Shown here piece by piece: positions 40,247 through 52,700 of a DNA stretch of 64,000 nt. Positions within the stretch are counted from its first letter, which is position 1; each line of letters begins with the position of its first letter. This DNA comes from Hippophae tibetana (lineage: Eukaryota > Streptophyta > Magnoliopsida > Rosales > Elaeagnaceae). The position numbers and the translations under genes were made by a program. The notes beneath the pieces were generated by a model. It searched no databases. It worked only from the letters and a program-made list of their open reading frames with translations, and had not been told where the DNA came from. Location of the stretch: assembly GCA_037013495.1 (NCBI GenBank), contig CM072811.1:42849452-42913451 (forward strand). The letters are read 5' to 3'.

Positions 40247-41286
40247 ACATCAGAATGTACTAAAGCAAAAGGAGTCATACTTTTATTCATGCTTATAGGA
40301 TAAGACGCCCTATGACTTTTTGCTAGGATACAAGTATCACATTTGAAATCTGAATGTGTGATATTTGAAAATAAACTGGGGAGTAGGTGCTTTAAATACC
40401 CGAATGATGGATGCCCAAATCTACGATGACATAGCCAAATCTGTCGTTCCTTGTTACCAACAGTATGTTGCATGTGATTGGCTCTTCCTGAACTGAGGTC
40501 ATCCACATAATATAGCCCTCCTCTCCTAGTACCACGCCCAATGATCTCCTTGGTGAGAATATCCTGTAGAAGGCAAAAAGTAGAATACATCAATACTACA
40601 CAGTTAAGGTTTGAAGTGACCTGACTTACAGACATTAGTCGGTTTGACAGAGAGGGTACAAGCAAAGTATTAGATAATGATAATGAATGAGATAAGGTCA
40701 CTGTTCCAGCTCCTGTAATTGGATAAGTGACCCCATTTGCATTGGCAACACGACTCCGTCTTGGCTGGGTTGTATTGGAGAGATCGTTTGGGTCAAATGT
40801 CATGTGATCTGTAGCTCCAGAGTCTAGAATCCACTCATCTTTCTCACTACGAGTAGAGATGTGAAATGCTTTACTTGAAATACCTGGATCTTGGGAAGAT
40901 TCGGCCTGAGAAGTAAGGGATAGTGAGGCATTATTGGTAGCCACAACTGCTCGCCCAGTAGTGTCTCGTTTCTTCCGTGCTTGAAGATCATTCCACCATT
41001 CTGGATACCCATGTAGTTTGAAGCAGTTTTCACGGGTGTGTTTGGAGTTTCCACAATGGCCACATTTCATGTCAAGAGATGGTGGATTTCCCGTGGATTT
41101 CTTGCTACCCAAGGAAGTTCCTGTTTTTGGTGGCATTAGGTTATGGTGTCCCTTGACCCCTTTAAAAGCCATAACAGCTCCAGGTGTCGTATCTACACCT
41201 GTGATCATCACGGTCTGCCTGACCTCTTCCCTACGGACGAATCCATAGGCTTGTTCCACCGTAGGGAATGGTTTGATTTGAAGCAC
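40235..41286 (-). pseudogene. Copia gag end with zinc knuckle, protease, GAG-pre
   Basis: It continues the gag frame. A CCHC knuckle reads CGHCGNSKHTRENC, followed by LHGYPEWW. The protease active site is WILDSGATDHM, then the GAG-pre-integrase zinc-finger region (RRFGHPSFGYLKHLLP...CDTC). Near 40235 a one-base shift moves the frame away from the integrase core that follows, which is why the apparent protein ends in an unrelated tail. Confidence 0.9.
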
Positions 41287-41292
41287 ATCACT

Positions 41293-41922
41293 TCAAGTTT
41301 TATCCAATCTATCATCAAGTCCATCGAGGAAGGTATACACTCGATCTTTCTGTACGATGGAGTTGTATTTTTGTATATCAATCGCACACTCCATTGGATT
41401 AGGACGACGGAAATCAATTTCACGCCACAACCCTTGAAGGTCATTGTAGTATTTTTCAATGGATCCACCCGCTTGTTTCGTACGAGTAACTTGACGGCGA
41501 AGATCATACACCTGAGACGTGTCTGTCCCATCATAGTAAGTGGTAGCCACCGAATCCCAAACCTGTTTTGCAGTTGGGAATCGGATAAAATTTGCAATTA
41601 AGGAGGGGTCCATCGAATTGATCAACCATCCTTTGACAATGGCGTTTTCAGTACGCCATCTCCTAAATAAGGGGTCGGTTTCAACAGGTTGAGGAAAATC
41701 TCCATTAATGTATCCCAGTTTATCTTTGCCAGAGATATACATCTCTACCACCTGGGACCATAAGGCATAATTGGATCCTCCCAACTTGATACTAATGGGA
41801 GCAGTCGACGCTTCAGTTGGCGGAGGTTGTGAGCTGATCTGAGCTCTAGTTAAAACTTCCGTCATTTTCGCCGTCAAATCTTCCAATATGAAATTGGTAG
41901 TTAAATCTCTAGATTCCGCCAT
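41293..41922 (-). pseudogene. Copia gag, N-terminal part (209 codons)
   Basis: It begins at ATG 41922 and contains ISIKLGGSNYALWSQVVEMY and YDGTDTSQVYDLRRQVTR, the gag_3/UBN2 domains of RE1-type copia elements, which form the virus-like particle. A TGA at 41293-41295 interrupts it; the same frame continues downstream with the zinc knuckle. Its 5' leader (41923-42774) is unusually long and repetitive. Confidence 0.9.
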
Positions 41923-41936
41923 GAAATCTAAAAAAA

Positions 41937-42780
41937 AATTCTTCCGTTTTTCCTTTTTTTTTTTTTTTTACAATTCGTACAACACTATATAAAGAAAAAT
42001 TTGTAACCCTAAACCTCCCTTTTCATATTCGCGCAGCTTCTTCTGCTAACCTTAAAATTCCCTTTTTTTTTCAATTTTTTCGCAGCTTCTTCTTCCTCCT
42101 CCTTCTTCCTCAGCGCAACTTCCTCTTCTTCCTCAGCGCAACTTCTTCTTCATCAGCGCAGCTTCTTCTACTGCGTTCCTCAACGCAGCTTCTTCTTCCT
42201 CAACGCAGCTTCTTCTACTGCGTTTCTCAACGCAGTTTCTTCTACTGCGTTTCTCAACGCAGTTTCTTCTACTGTGGCTTCACGCAACTTCTGTGCAGTT
42301 CCTTCTCGTTCCACACATGCAGATAAACCACAAAATATATGTTGCTGCGTAGAGAAACTGCGATAATTCCACACCAACAAGCAATCAACGCCTGTTATCG
42401 TTGTGTTCTGTTTCTTTTCCAGACAAGAAACTGATGGTGAAACCGGCCACTCTGTGAGGCAACCAGCGTTGGAGCCAACCAATTAGACCGGTACGGTTTC
42501 AATGAGTAAGTCAGAACGACCACATAGATCGAACCAGTGTCGAGAAACTGTAAACCAAACTGGCCACCCCAGAAATCAGATTCAGAGGGTAAGTGTAAAC
42601 CAGAAATCAAAAAATCAGTAGCAGGAAACAGAAATCAGCTGAAATTAGAAATCTGCAGCAGAAACAGAAATCTGCAGCAGAAAACAGAAATCTACAGCAG
42701 AAAATAGAAATCTGCAGCAGAAAACAGAAATCAGCAGCTACAATCAGCAGGTAGTTCTATTAGTCATCACTAACTTGCTC
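41937..42780 (-). repeat. Copia leader with two minisatellites
   Basis: Between gag and the primer-binding site are two arrays. At about 42080-42285, units around CGCAGCTTCTTCTACTGCGT repeat (period about 33 bp in the cleanest part). At about 42615-42740, GCAGCAGAAAACAGAAATCT repeats with a period of about 20 bp. The first gives a minus-strand frame of repeated EETALRNAV units that is not part of gag. Confidence 0.8.
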
Positions 42781-42788
42781 TGATACCA

Positions 42789-42988
42789 TGTCAAAATGTC
42801 AAATATTTCATTTATTTCTGTTCTGTTATTTCTGTACAAATGTATTGTATTTGTATACAAAAGAAAAATGAAAAGCAAACAAATTATAACAATATTTATT
42901 TCTATTATTATTCTTGGCTGCTAATTATCTGACATAATTTTAGGATTGTTGTCTCCATGTTGTCTGCCATATTACTCACATGCCAACA
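42789..42988 (-). repeat. 5' LTR of the full-length copia element
   Basis: Plus-strand ends TGTCAAAATG...ATGCCAACA, next to the primer-binding site at 42775-42788 and followed outside by TCGAT. It has eight extra bases (AATTATCT) relative to the other LTR. Confidence 0.96.
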
Positions 42989-42993
42989 TCGAT

Positions 42994-43790
42994 GACTCTA
43001 TTTTAATTGAATTGCATATTATAATTTTTCACAAATAAAATTTTATTTTTAATCTTATTAATAAAAATAATCGATTAAAATTCAATGATATTTTTTAAAC
43101 ATGTATTTATTTATTTATTTATTTATTAATATATATAACACAGTTGACAGTTATATCAAGATTCAAAGCCAATTTTCCCACTCTTTGTACGTCCCGCGTC
43201 ACTGAATAGTTGGCAATTTGCGCAAAACGTCAGGTAGAGTTTTGGTCTTTGATTGCTGCAATAAATAAATAGAAAGCCAAAGTCAACAACGCCAAAATCA
43301 CTATGATTACTCCTTTTCATCCTTGCTATATTTTATTTTATTATTCCGTAGTTCACACTGCAAGTGAAAATGACGGATTGGATGATCTTCTTCAACATCC
43401 TCATTGAATTCAGCAAACTATGTTGCATTCCTCATGAAGACCCGGTCAAAAACATACCAAATAAAAGGTCCCAATTCCTAAATTCCATTTTTCTTTTAAC
43501 TTCTTTCGGTTGATTACTATATTCCTATGTAGCTTAGATTATCTTTCTTTCTGGTTTATTCATTTCCCTTTTCTAGAATTACTATACAGTAGTAGAGTAA
43601 GTATTTATGCAAGTTCAATATTTCCTTTTCCTTCCCAAAACAAAAATTTGCGTTGAGTTTCTCATAAATTCGATTTTTTGAATGTCTCTCTCTTTTTGCT
43701 TCTAAATATCAGGAGCTTTCAAATACTAGAAGAATTTCAGGAGTTGGGTTCCACGAAATAAGCAAAGTGTAGTCAACTGAGTTGTCTCAG
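42994..43790 (+). promoter_or_regulatory. Probable promoter and 5' UTR of the second receptor kinase gene
   Basis: The sequence between the TCGAT duplication of the copia element and the ATG at 43791 has no coding potential. The copia element ends about 800 bp upstream of the start codon, so its LTR may lie within or next to the promoter. No TATA box was assigned. Confidence 0.4.
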
Positions 43791-46700
43791 ATGTATCCGT
43801 TAAAAGCTTGCTCATATGGAGCCATTTTGGTAGCTTGCTTGTGCTGTTCTTCTATACTTACTGCAGCACAAGATATGACACACCCTACAGAAGGTGATTT
43901 TCATTCAGTAGCTGCAGCCTTTTGTTTTGGACTTTGGCAATTTATCCTCTTTGAGGAATGCTTAAGCCTTTAGTACAATTCTTCTTCACATAATGTGGAT
44001 CTTGTCTATTTGTTTCTGTCAAGGTCTGTAGACTGCATTTAGTGATTATGTTACAAATTCAATTCTCAAACAAAGGGAACATATAAAAGTTATTTCCGTT
44101 GCTATGGATATGATGACTATGTCTAATTCCAGTACTTTGACACACTTTACACGCACATAACTTTTGCTACATGAAGTTGCTCTTTTAGTATATGCCTTGT
44201 AATCTTTTGGCAACTTGACTCTCAAGTAATTTTGTTTCTGTACATTTATTGTCGATGTCCTTATGTTTTACAAGGACACAGCAAAACTTGTTTTTTGTGT
44301 ACCATGACCATATAGGCATATACTGACTTCTGTTTGTACTATTGCAGTGGAGGCACTGAAGGCCATCAAGAGAAGTTTGATTGATCCCAATAAGAGCCTC
44401 AGTAATTGGAATCGAGGTGACCCATGTATAGCAAATTGGACAGGGGTTTTGTGCTTCAATAACACACTCGATGATGGTTATCTGCATGTCAGCGCACTGT
44501 ATGATTTCAATTATTTTTTTTCTACGGTGTAGTATTATTAACAGAAGAATGAGATTTTTATATTTCTGTTCCCTCTTATTTTTCTATTTAGTTCTTTTAT
44601 GATTAGAAGTTTTGTATAGGTCCTTCTTTATAGTTATACCTATGTTACACGGACAATGAATCTTTTATCATAGCAAGAGTAGTAAATATTTGGATATGTA
44701 TTTAGATGTTGGACGCACCCAATTTTACTAATTTTCTGTAAATTTTCACCAAAATGAAGTGTCGAGCACCCACACCCATGCTCATGTTTTGTTGCTTGAA
44801 CACAAGTACTTCACAAAAAATGAAGAACGAAGATTCCATGTATCATTATAGCATACTTGTGAAAATTATACGCTGACAAAACTTCCTACGTACATGCAAA
44901 ATTTATACCTCTGGTCATTTTACTTGTGTAGGAGTCATGAAATGTGATATCTTTTGAGTAAATACTGACATATCTTAATGAAATTAAGAATATGACTTGA
45001 CAGACTTCCCGCCTTGGAAATTTTCCAACGTGGAAACATTTTCTAGTGCCCGATAAGATTATCTAAACAATGTATTGGGGTTGTATAATTGTATTTGTAT
45101 ATTAACTTACTAAATGTGTTGACCTTAAAAACAATTTCTTACTAGTCAGATTTGTTCTCATCTTCTTGTTGCAGGCAACTATTGAATATGAAGCTGTCAG
45201 GAAGTCTATCACCAGAGCTTGGCCGTTTATCTTTCATGAAAATATTGTATGGCACAACAAATACTGCTTCCTTTTGCCCTCAACCCACAGACCACAGTTG
45301 ACGTATGATTTCTAGTTCCTTCTAATGATTTATTTTTCCATTAATTGTGTAGGGATTTTATGTGGAACGATATAAGTGGGAGCATACCAAAGGAGATAGG
45401 CAATATTAAGTCCTTAGAACTCTTGTAAGCTACTTTGCTGGACACATTTAGCATTTTTGCTATAACTAAAACGTGATACTCTGACATAGCATGATTTTGT
45501 CGTCAAACATTTAAAATGTATCTGCTTACAACATCACCAGTCATATTGTTTTATATTCTTGATCTAAGTTGTCTTGGATATCACTGCTATACACTACATC
45601 ATCTTGGCTTTTCACTACGATGTAATGCTCTCTTTTCAGGCTCCTGAATGGAAATCAATTATCAGGTTCCTTGCCAGATGAGCTTGGTTATCTTCAAAAC
45701 TTGGACAGGATACAAATTGACGAGAACCAAATATCAGGACCAATTCCAAAATCATTCGCCAACTTAAACAAAACGAAGCACTTGTCAGGATTTCTTAATT
45801 TCCTGTTTGATTATCTATTACTAGTTATTTGCTTTACTTCTCTGTTTTGTCTTGTTTCATGTCCTTTTCCCCTGTTTTATGCAGTCACATGAACAACAAT
45901 TCAATTAGTGGGCAAATACCACCTGAGCTCTCAATTTTACCTAGCCTAGTTCACTTGTAAGTGAATATTGGCTTTTAACTAATACGGATTTTTTTCTTTA
46001 TCTTTCCGGGAAGTGAGGTAAGCAGGCAACTGACAATATGTTCTCTCAATTTTTTTTTTGTTTTAATAATCAAATCATCTCTACTCTCTGCAGCCTTCTT
46101 GATAACAATAACTTATCTGGGTATCTTCCTCCTGAATTCTCCGAACTTCCAAACTTACTTATACTGTATGTTCTCTGACTTTCTTGGTAAAATGTGGAAC
46201 ATAAATGTATTTGAGCTCTTTTGCATTCATATCACCATGCTATGTTTCTTAGTTTATATAAATACCATGTTCCTAGTTGTCTTTTTAAGCTGTAGTGACC
46301 AACATTAAATTTTCTTTGCATTTTTCATATTTACAATTTTTTTTAGTTCTACTTCTTGTAGGTTTACCTTTTCAGACCGCTGCTCTTTGTTTTATTAATT
46401 GTTTTAATATGTTGACATCTGCTCAGTTCTTCTTTTACAATGCAATACTTCTCTTCAGTTTCTAAAGGCTTAATTTTTTTATTTTGCAGTCAACTTGATA
46501 ACAACAACTTTACTGGAAGTACAATTCCAAGTTCTTATGGAAGCATGTCTAATATGCTAAAAATGTAAGTTCTTATGTGATACTGTCTCCTCCACTAGGT
46601 TTAAAAGTTAAATGTTGGAGCTAAGTGTCAGGTTTTCTATTTATTTATATATAGGATATTAGGATATGCGATTTATGTAGTTAAAAGCACAATCATATAA

Positions 46701-49700
46701 TACATACACACACCGAAGTATTATGATGAGCATCAGTGCTCACCTTATGTAGAGAACCTTAGGGCCAAAATATTCTATAATACATTTTAAAGTAATGTAG
46801 TTCAATTTTAGGGATTAATTTTTAAGGTTTAAGGCTAAATTTTCACTAGTTAGGGTTTCAAATTTTTATTAATAGGATTTATCTTTCCATTTTGGGTATA
46901 AATATGTTAATTTTTTCATATTTTTATATTCATTATTTATAGATGGACTTTTATACCCTTATGGAGCTCAACTTGCGGAAAGTACCGATGCTTACCATAA
47001 CACATACACACTCTCTCTATGTGTGAATTTATGTGTATATATAGGGCTACATAGCTCACCTATGAAGAGCTATAACAACGGAAAATTATCCATTTAAGTT
47101 GATTTAGTCAGGTTCAATTTTTAAGGTTTAAAGTTTAGTTTTCATGATAAGGTTGCTACATCCCATTTTAGACTATAAAATTGATTTTTAGTCATATTTT
47201 ATGATATGACAATTTTCCCCCTTTTGTAACTCTAGCTCGCCAAGTCATTCCTCTCTATATACATGCATGCATGCATGCATACACACATGTATATTATTTT
47301 ACATCATTAATTTAATGAAAATGTAGCAAATTATACAGAGGAATATGGGTATATATATATGTTACTCATACCCAGACCATTTTATTTTTGGCTAATACCT
47401 AGACCATTTGTTTGACCTGACTAGATTGCAATGATTTTGTTTACTGCCTTATTCGTACAGATCTGGAGTCCAGTAGTATGTCTATAAACACAGGTCCTTC
47501 AAGATTTTATTGCTTGAAGATATATTTTAGCTGGGTTTTTTTATCATATGTTTGTATTTTGGTTCTCTATAGGAGTCTCAGGAACTGCGGTTTACAGGGA
47601 CCAGTCCCTGATTTGAGCAAGATACCGAAACTAGGTTATCTGTAAGTCCATTAAGTGAATTTTTGCTTGTCTTTACACAATAGCAATTTGTTACCTATCA
47701 ATTATTGTAGCATTAATGATTGCACGAGACAAGAAGAGATGAAATCCTTGCTATTTATGATTATTATATGTTTCATGCAAAATTTCAGAGACCTTAGTTC
47801 GAATCAGCTAAATGGATCCATACCTTCAAATAAACTTTCTGATGAAATCACAACTATGTAAGTTATCTCCTTGCAGAAATACATGTCATTTGCATATTTT
47901 TACATCCAGCACACGTGTGATTCAGACTCACTCTATGAAGAATTGTTTAGGTTATTCACCAACATTTCTTTAGCCTTTAATTGTTTTAAACTTGCATATA
48001 TGTGTAGCAACTTATCCAACAACAAGCTTACTGGAACTATTCCAGCCAAATTTTCTGGTCTTCCCCGCCTTCAAAAACTGTGAGCAATTTTACGGTTATT
48101 CTTTTAGTATTTTGCGTTCATTTAATGGTTCATCAGTGCTATTGGAATTCTATTGATAGTGAATACATTAAATCCATATTACCTTTATTCCATTTTTGCA
48201 CTGGCAGGTCTCTCGCAAACAATTCATTGAGTGGCTTCGTTCCATCCTCCCTTTGGCAAGATAGAACTTTAAATGCAACAGAAAGCCTCAAACTGTAAGA
48301 CCTTACATGATTTTTTTATTGAAGTAAGACCATACATGACTGTTGTAAATTAGCACTTACGGAAGTAAAATTCTGATCCAATTTGATTGGACAAATATAT
48401 AATTATATGTAACAGCAAAATAATAAGCAGTGAAAAAATAAATGGTATACAATGATTTAAGTGGTTCAACTTTTCAATGTGAAAAATATACTTCACTAAC
48501 GACGACATATTGAAAAAAATCCACTAATAATCAAATGGAGATACAAACACCATTATTCAAAAAACTTCACAAAATATACCAAAATCTAAACACTCCATCA
48601 AAAAATAACTCCCTCTAATTTATTAGTAATATATAGCAAGATAAATTAACAAACTTACTATTTAATCAAATATTACTATACAAATATTAACAGTTGGTAG
48701 CTTCCACTTCTCCTCAAATTAGCAGCTTCCTCTTCTTCTATATTACAATGGAGGGAGATGACTTAGTGTAAGGAGCTAGCTGGTGGAGGCTGTGAGACTG
48801 CGCTGCTCGCTTGTGAAGGCAAACACTCCACCAGAAAATAACTCTCTCTAATTTACTGGTAATATACAACAAGATAAATTAACAAATTTAATATTTAATT
48901 AAATATTACTATACAAATATTAACAATCGACAGCTTCCATTTCTCCTCAGATTAGCAACTTCCTCTTCTTCTATATTACAGTGGAGGGAGATGACTTAAT
49001 GTAAGGAGCTAGCTGGTGGAGGCCGTGAGACTGCATTGCTCACTTGTGAAGGCAAACGTCGGTACTGTTGGAGTCATGAGGCTAGTATTGGTAGAGGTAC
49101 ATGCTAAGGCTGATACTAGTGAAAGCTGAGGTTGATGGTCCGGGCCGTGGAGGCTTGCTGGTGGTTTTTGCTCTGCGAGGGATGGGTCGATGCTCTTCTC
49201 AGCTTCTCTGTTATAGAAAAAAATTATCTCAGCTTCTCTGTCGGCTTCTTAATAGAGAAAGTTAAAGTTAATATTTATATATATGGAAAATGAATATAGG
49301 GTTTAATTAGATATTGGGTTTTGGGTCATGATTTTAAAAAATCCCCACCTTAGCTCAAAATAGAAACATGTTCTTCATATGAAATTCCTCGGATTACCAA
49401 ATAACTGTCGTCCAAAGCCCGAAGGGTGATCATCTATTGCAAACACCAATCAAGTCCAAACAATGCTTGAACTTGTTAAATGAAACTGGTTTGGTTAGCA
49501 TATCAGCTGGATTCTTTGTAGTGACTATCTTATTGATAACAATAGTACCTTGAGAGATAATGTCACGAACAAAGTGATATCTGACATCAATATGTTTGAT
49601 TCTTTCATAATACATAGTATTCTTGGTCAAGTGTATCACACTCTGACTATCACAAAATACAACAAAAGTATCCTGTTGTAAACCCAAATCACAAACCAAA

Positions 49701-52700
49701 CCTCTAAGCCAATTGGATTCTTTCAATGCTTCTATTGCTACTATACATTATGCTTCAATTGTAGATAAAGAAACTGTAGACTGTAAAGTAGCTTTCTAAC
49801 TAATGACACAATGAGAAAGAGTGAAGACATGTCAGAGATCTTCTATCCAAATCACCAACATAATCGTAGTCCACATAACTAATAACACTGCAACTGGTAT
49901 TAGAACTTCCATCATACACCAAACCAAAATTAGATGTGCCTTTCAAATACTGAAGTATCCATTTCACTGCTTGCCAATGACCCTTATCAGGATTATCCAT
50001 ATATCTATTGACAACATTAACTGCATGTGAAATGTTTGGACGAGTACAAATCATAGCGTACATCAAACTACCAACAACACTAGCATATCGAACTTGAGAC
50101 ATGTACTGCTCTTCTTCTTTTGATTGTGGTGACAAATCCAAAGAAAACCTAAAATGCGCAGCTAATGATGTATTCACAGGTTTAGACACTTTCATACCAA
50201 AACATTCAAGAAAATTTTCAATATAACTTTTCTGAGTCAAAAAAAGCTTGCACGCTTATCTATCCTTGTATATTTTTATGCCCAAAATTTTCTTCACTGT
50301 ACGCAAATCTTTCATCTCAAACGCACCACTAAGCTGAGACTTTAATTTATGAATCTCATACTTATTCTTAGAAGCAATAAGTATGCCATCAACATAAAGC
50401 AACAAATAGAAAGATGAACCATCATGGAATCTTTTATGATAAACACAACTATTATAATCACTCCTAGAGTAACCATGATCAATCATAAAAGAGTCAAACC
50501 GCTTATACCACTGCCTAGGGGATTGTTTCAATCCATATAAAGACTTTTTCAATAAACAAACATGATCTTCCTTACCTGAAACAACAAACCCCTTTAGTTA
50601 ATGCATATATATTTGTTCCTCAAGATCACCACTTAAGAAGGCTGCTTTGACGTCAAGTTGTTTTAATTCAATGTCAAACAATTCAACCATAGCAAGCAAC
50701 ACACGTATAGAGCTATGTTTCACAACAGGTGAAAATACTTCATTAAAGTCAATACCCTTCTTCTGACAATAACCATTTGCAATAACACGTGCCTTGAACC
50801 TAGCTGCTTCAACCTCAGGTATACCTTCCTTTTTCTTGAAGATCCATTTGTTTCCAACAATCTTTTGGCTCCTAGGTGGTTTCACCAATTCCCAAGTATG
50901 ATTCTTATAAAGTGATTCAATCTCTTCATTCATAACAACTAGTCATTGAACAGACTCATCACAAGTGATAACTTCATGATAACTAAAAGGTTCATGCATT
51001 TCAATAGACTTTGTCACAGACAATGCAAAAGAAACTAAGTCTGCATCTGTGTACCTTTGAGGGCGTCGAATCTTTTTTATTCCTTTACCCTTAGCGATAC
51101 TATATGGTTGCTCATGTTGCTCTTCTGCTACATCATGAACATAATCATCTATCTCATCCATAGATGGATGATCTGAAGTGCCCTCTTGCACTTGACTAGG
51201 AGCTCCATTCTCAAGCTCCACCTGTTCACTAACACCGTGGTCTTTACCTACAACAATAGACTCCTTTTTCTCTTCCAACATGGAAAACTCATCAAACTTA
51301 ACATCTATACTAATAAAAAAATTAGATGACTTGGATTTAACGTATCATAATCTATAACTTTTCACCCCAGAAGGATACCTCAAAAATATGCATTTCAATG
51401 CCCTAGACTTAAGTTTACCATAATTAACATGAACATAAGTTGGACAACCAAAAATTTCTAATCAGAATAATTAGCAGGAGTACCAAATAATAACTCAAAC
51501 AGAGTCTTCAAATGAATTGCAGTTGATGGAGATCGATTCATCAAATAGTAGGCATGGTTACAAGCTTCAACCCAAAAGGATTTATCTAAGTCAGCTTGAA
51601 AGAGCATACAATGAGCTCTTTCAAAGAGAGTCCTATTCATACGTTCTGCTACTCCATTTTGCTGTGGTGTATGATGCACAATGTGGTGTCTCACCATGCC
51701 ATTTATTTCACAGAACTTATTAAACTAACTTTCACAAAATTTCAAACCATTTTCAATCCTTAAAATGCTTCATTTTCTTGTCTGTTTGATTTTCTATACA
51801 AGCTTTGAATTTTACAAATTTTGATAACGCATCATTCTTGTTCTTTAGAAAATACACTCAAACATGACGGGAGAAGTCTTCAATAAAAGTCAACATATAC
51901 TGGGCACCACCCTTAGATACAATACGAGAAGGACTCCAAAGATCTGAATGAATATAATTAACAGTACATTTCGTTTTATGGATGGTTATACTGAACTTGA
52001 CCCTGCAATGCTTTCCACAAACATAATGCTTACAGAAATCAAGCTTCCTAGTTTTCTGACTGTTAGGATATCCTCGTGGACCCGTAGTTTTTATACAGTG
52101 GGGGAAGGCGAAAGGAACTCGTCGTAGCTCAGTTAGGAGGAGGAGTCCAAGGACCTCCCCACTGTATAAAAGCTACGGGTTCACGAGTATATCCTAACAC
52201 TGACCACTAAACAAATCCCGTTTGTTCAAAATAGACATCCCTACCTCACTCATATGCCCTAGCCGTATATGCCATAATCGAGTAGTATCTGAATCTTGAT
52301 TTGATGAGGACGAAATTGAAACACTGCCAATAACAGTGCTACCTTGAAGCATATAAATGCCATGTGATAATTGCCCTTTAATAACAACGAGAGCACCCTT
52401 ACTAACTCCACCTTCAGCTACATACTTATAGCCTTGTAAATCAAGAGTACCCAAAGATATCAAGTTCTTTTTCAAATCTAGAACATGGCGAACATCTTTC
52501 AAAGTCCTAACAATACCATCATGCATCTTAATTCAGACAATACCAATACCAATAACCTTACAGGACACATTGTTTCCCATCAAGACAACACCTTCATCAA
52601 TAGACTGATAAGAAGCAAACCAGTCTCTACTGGGGCACATATGGTAAGTGCAACCTGAATCAAGAAACCAAACATCTCCAAGAGAACCAATAGATACTAA

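Larger units (their letters stand above)
37356..42988 (-). mobile_element. Full-length copia retrotransposon with TCGAT duplication
   Basis: LTRs at 37356-37548 and 42789-42988 bracket a complete set of gag, protease, integrase, reverse transcriptase and RNase H on the minus strand (5633 bp in all). TCGAT occurs at 37351-37355 and 42989-42993, proving the ends. The primer-binding site (TGGTATCAGAGCAA on the minus strand, 42775-42788) abuts the 5' LTR, and a purine tract (minus strand CTTGAGGAGGAG, 37549-37560) abuts the 3' LTR. The LTRs differ by about four substitutions and small indels in 193-200 bp, so the insertion is fairly young. In-frame stops at 41293, 39536, 39002, 38636 and 37700 and a frameshift near 40235 leave it unable to make its own proteins. 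Confidence 0.97.

Noticed and set aside
39315..41601. Plus-strand frames up to 152 codons inside the full-length copia element
   Set aside because: They are antisense to integrase, protease and gag frames with clear conserved motifs.
42615..42740. Regularly spaced short repeats that could suggest a CRISPR-like array
   Set aside because: The units are tandem with no unique spacers, and this is a plant retrotransposon leader.
52120..52140. tRNA gene suggested by TAGCTCAGTTAGG
   Set aside because: It matches only an A box. There is no acceptor stem, anticodon arm or B box at the right spacing.
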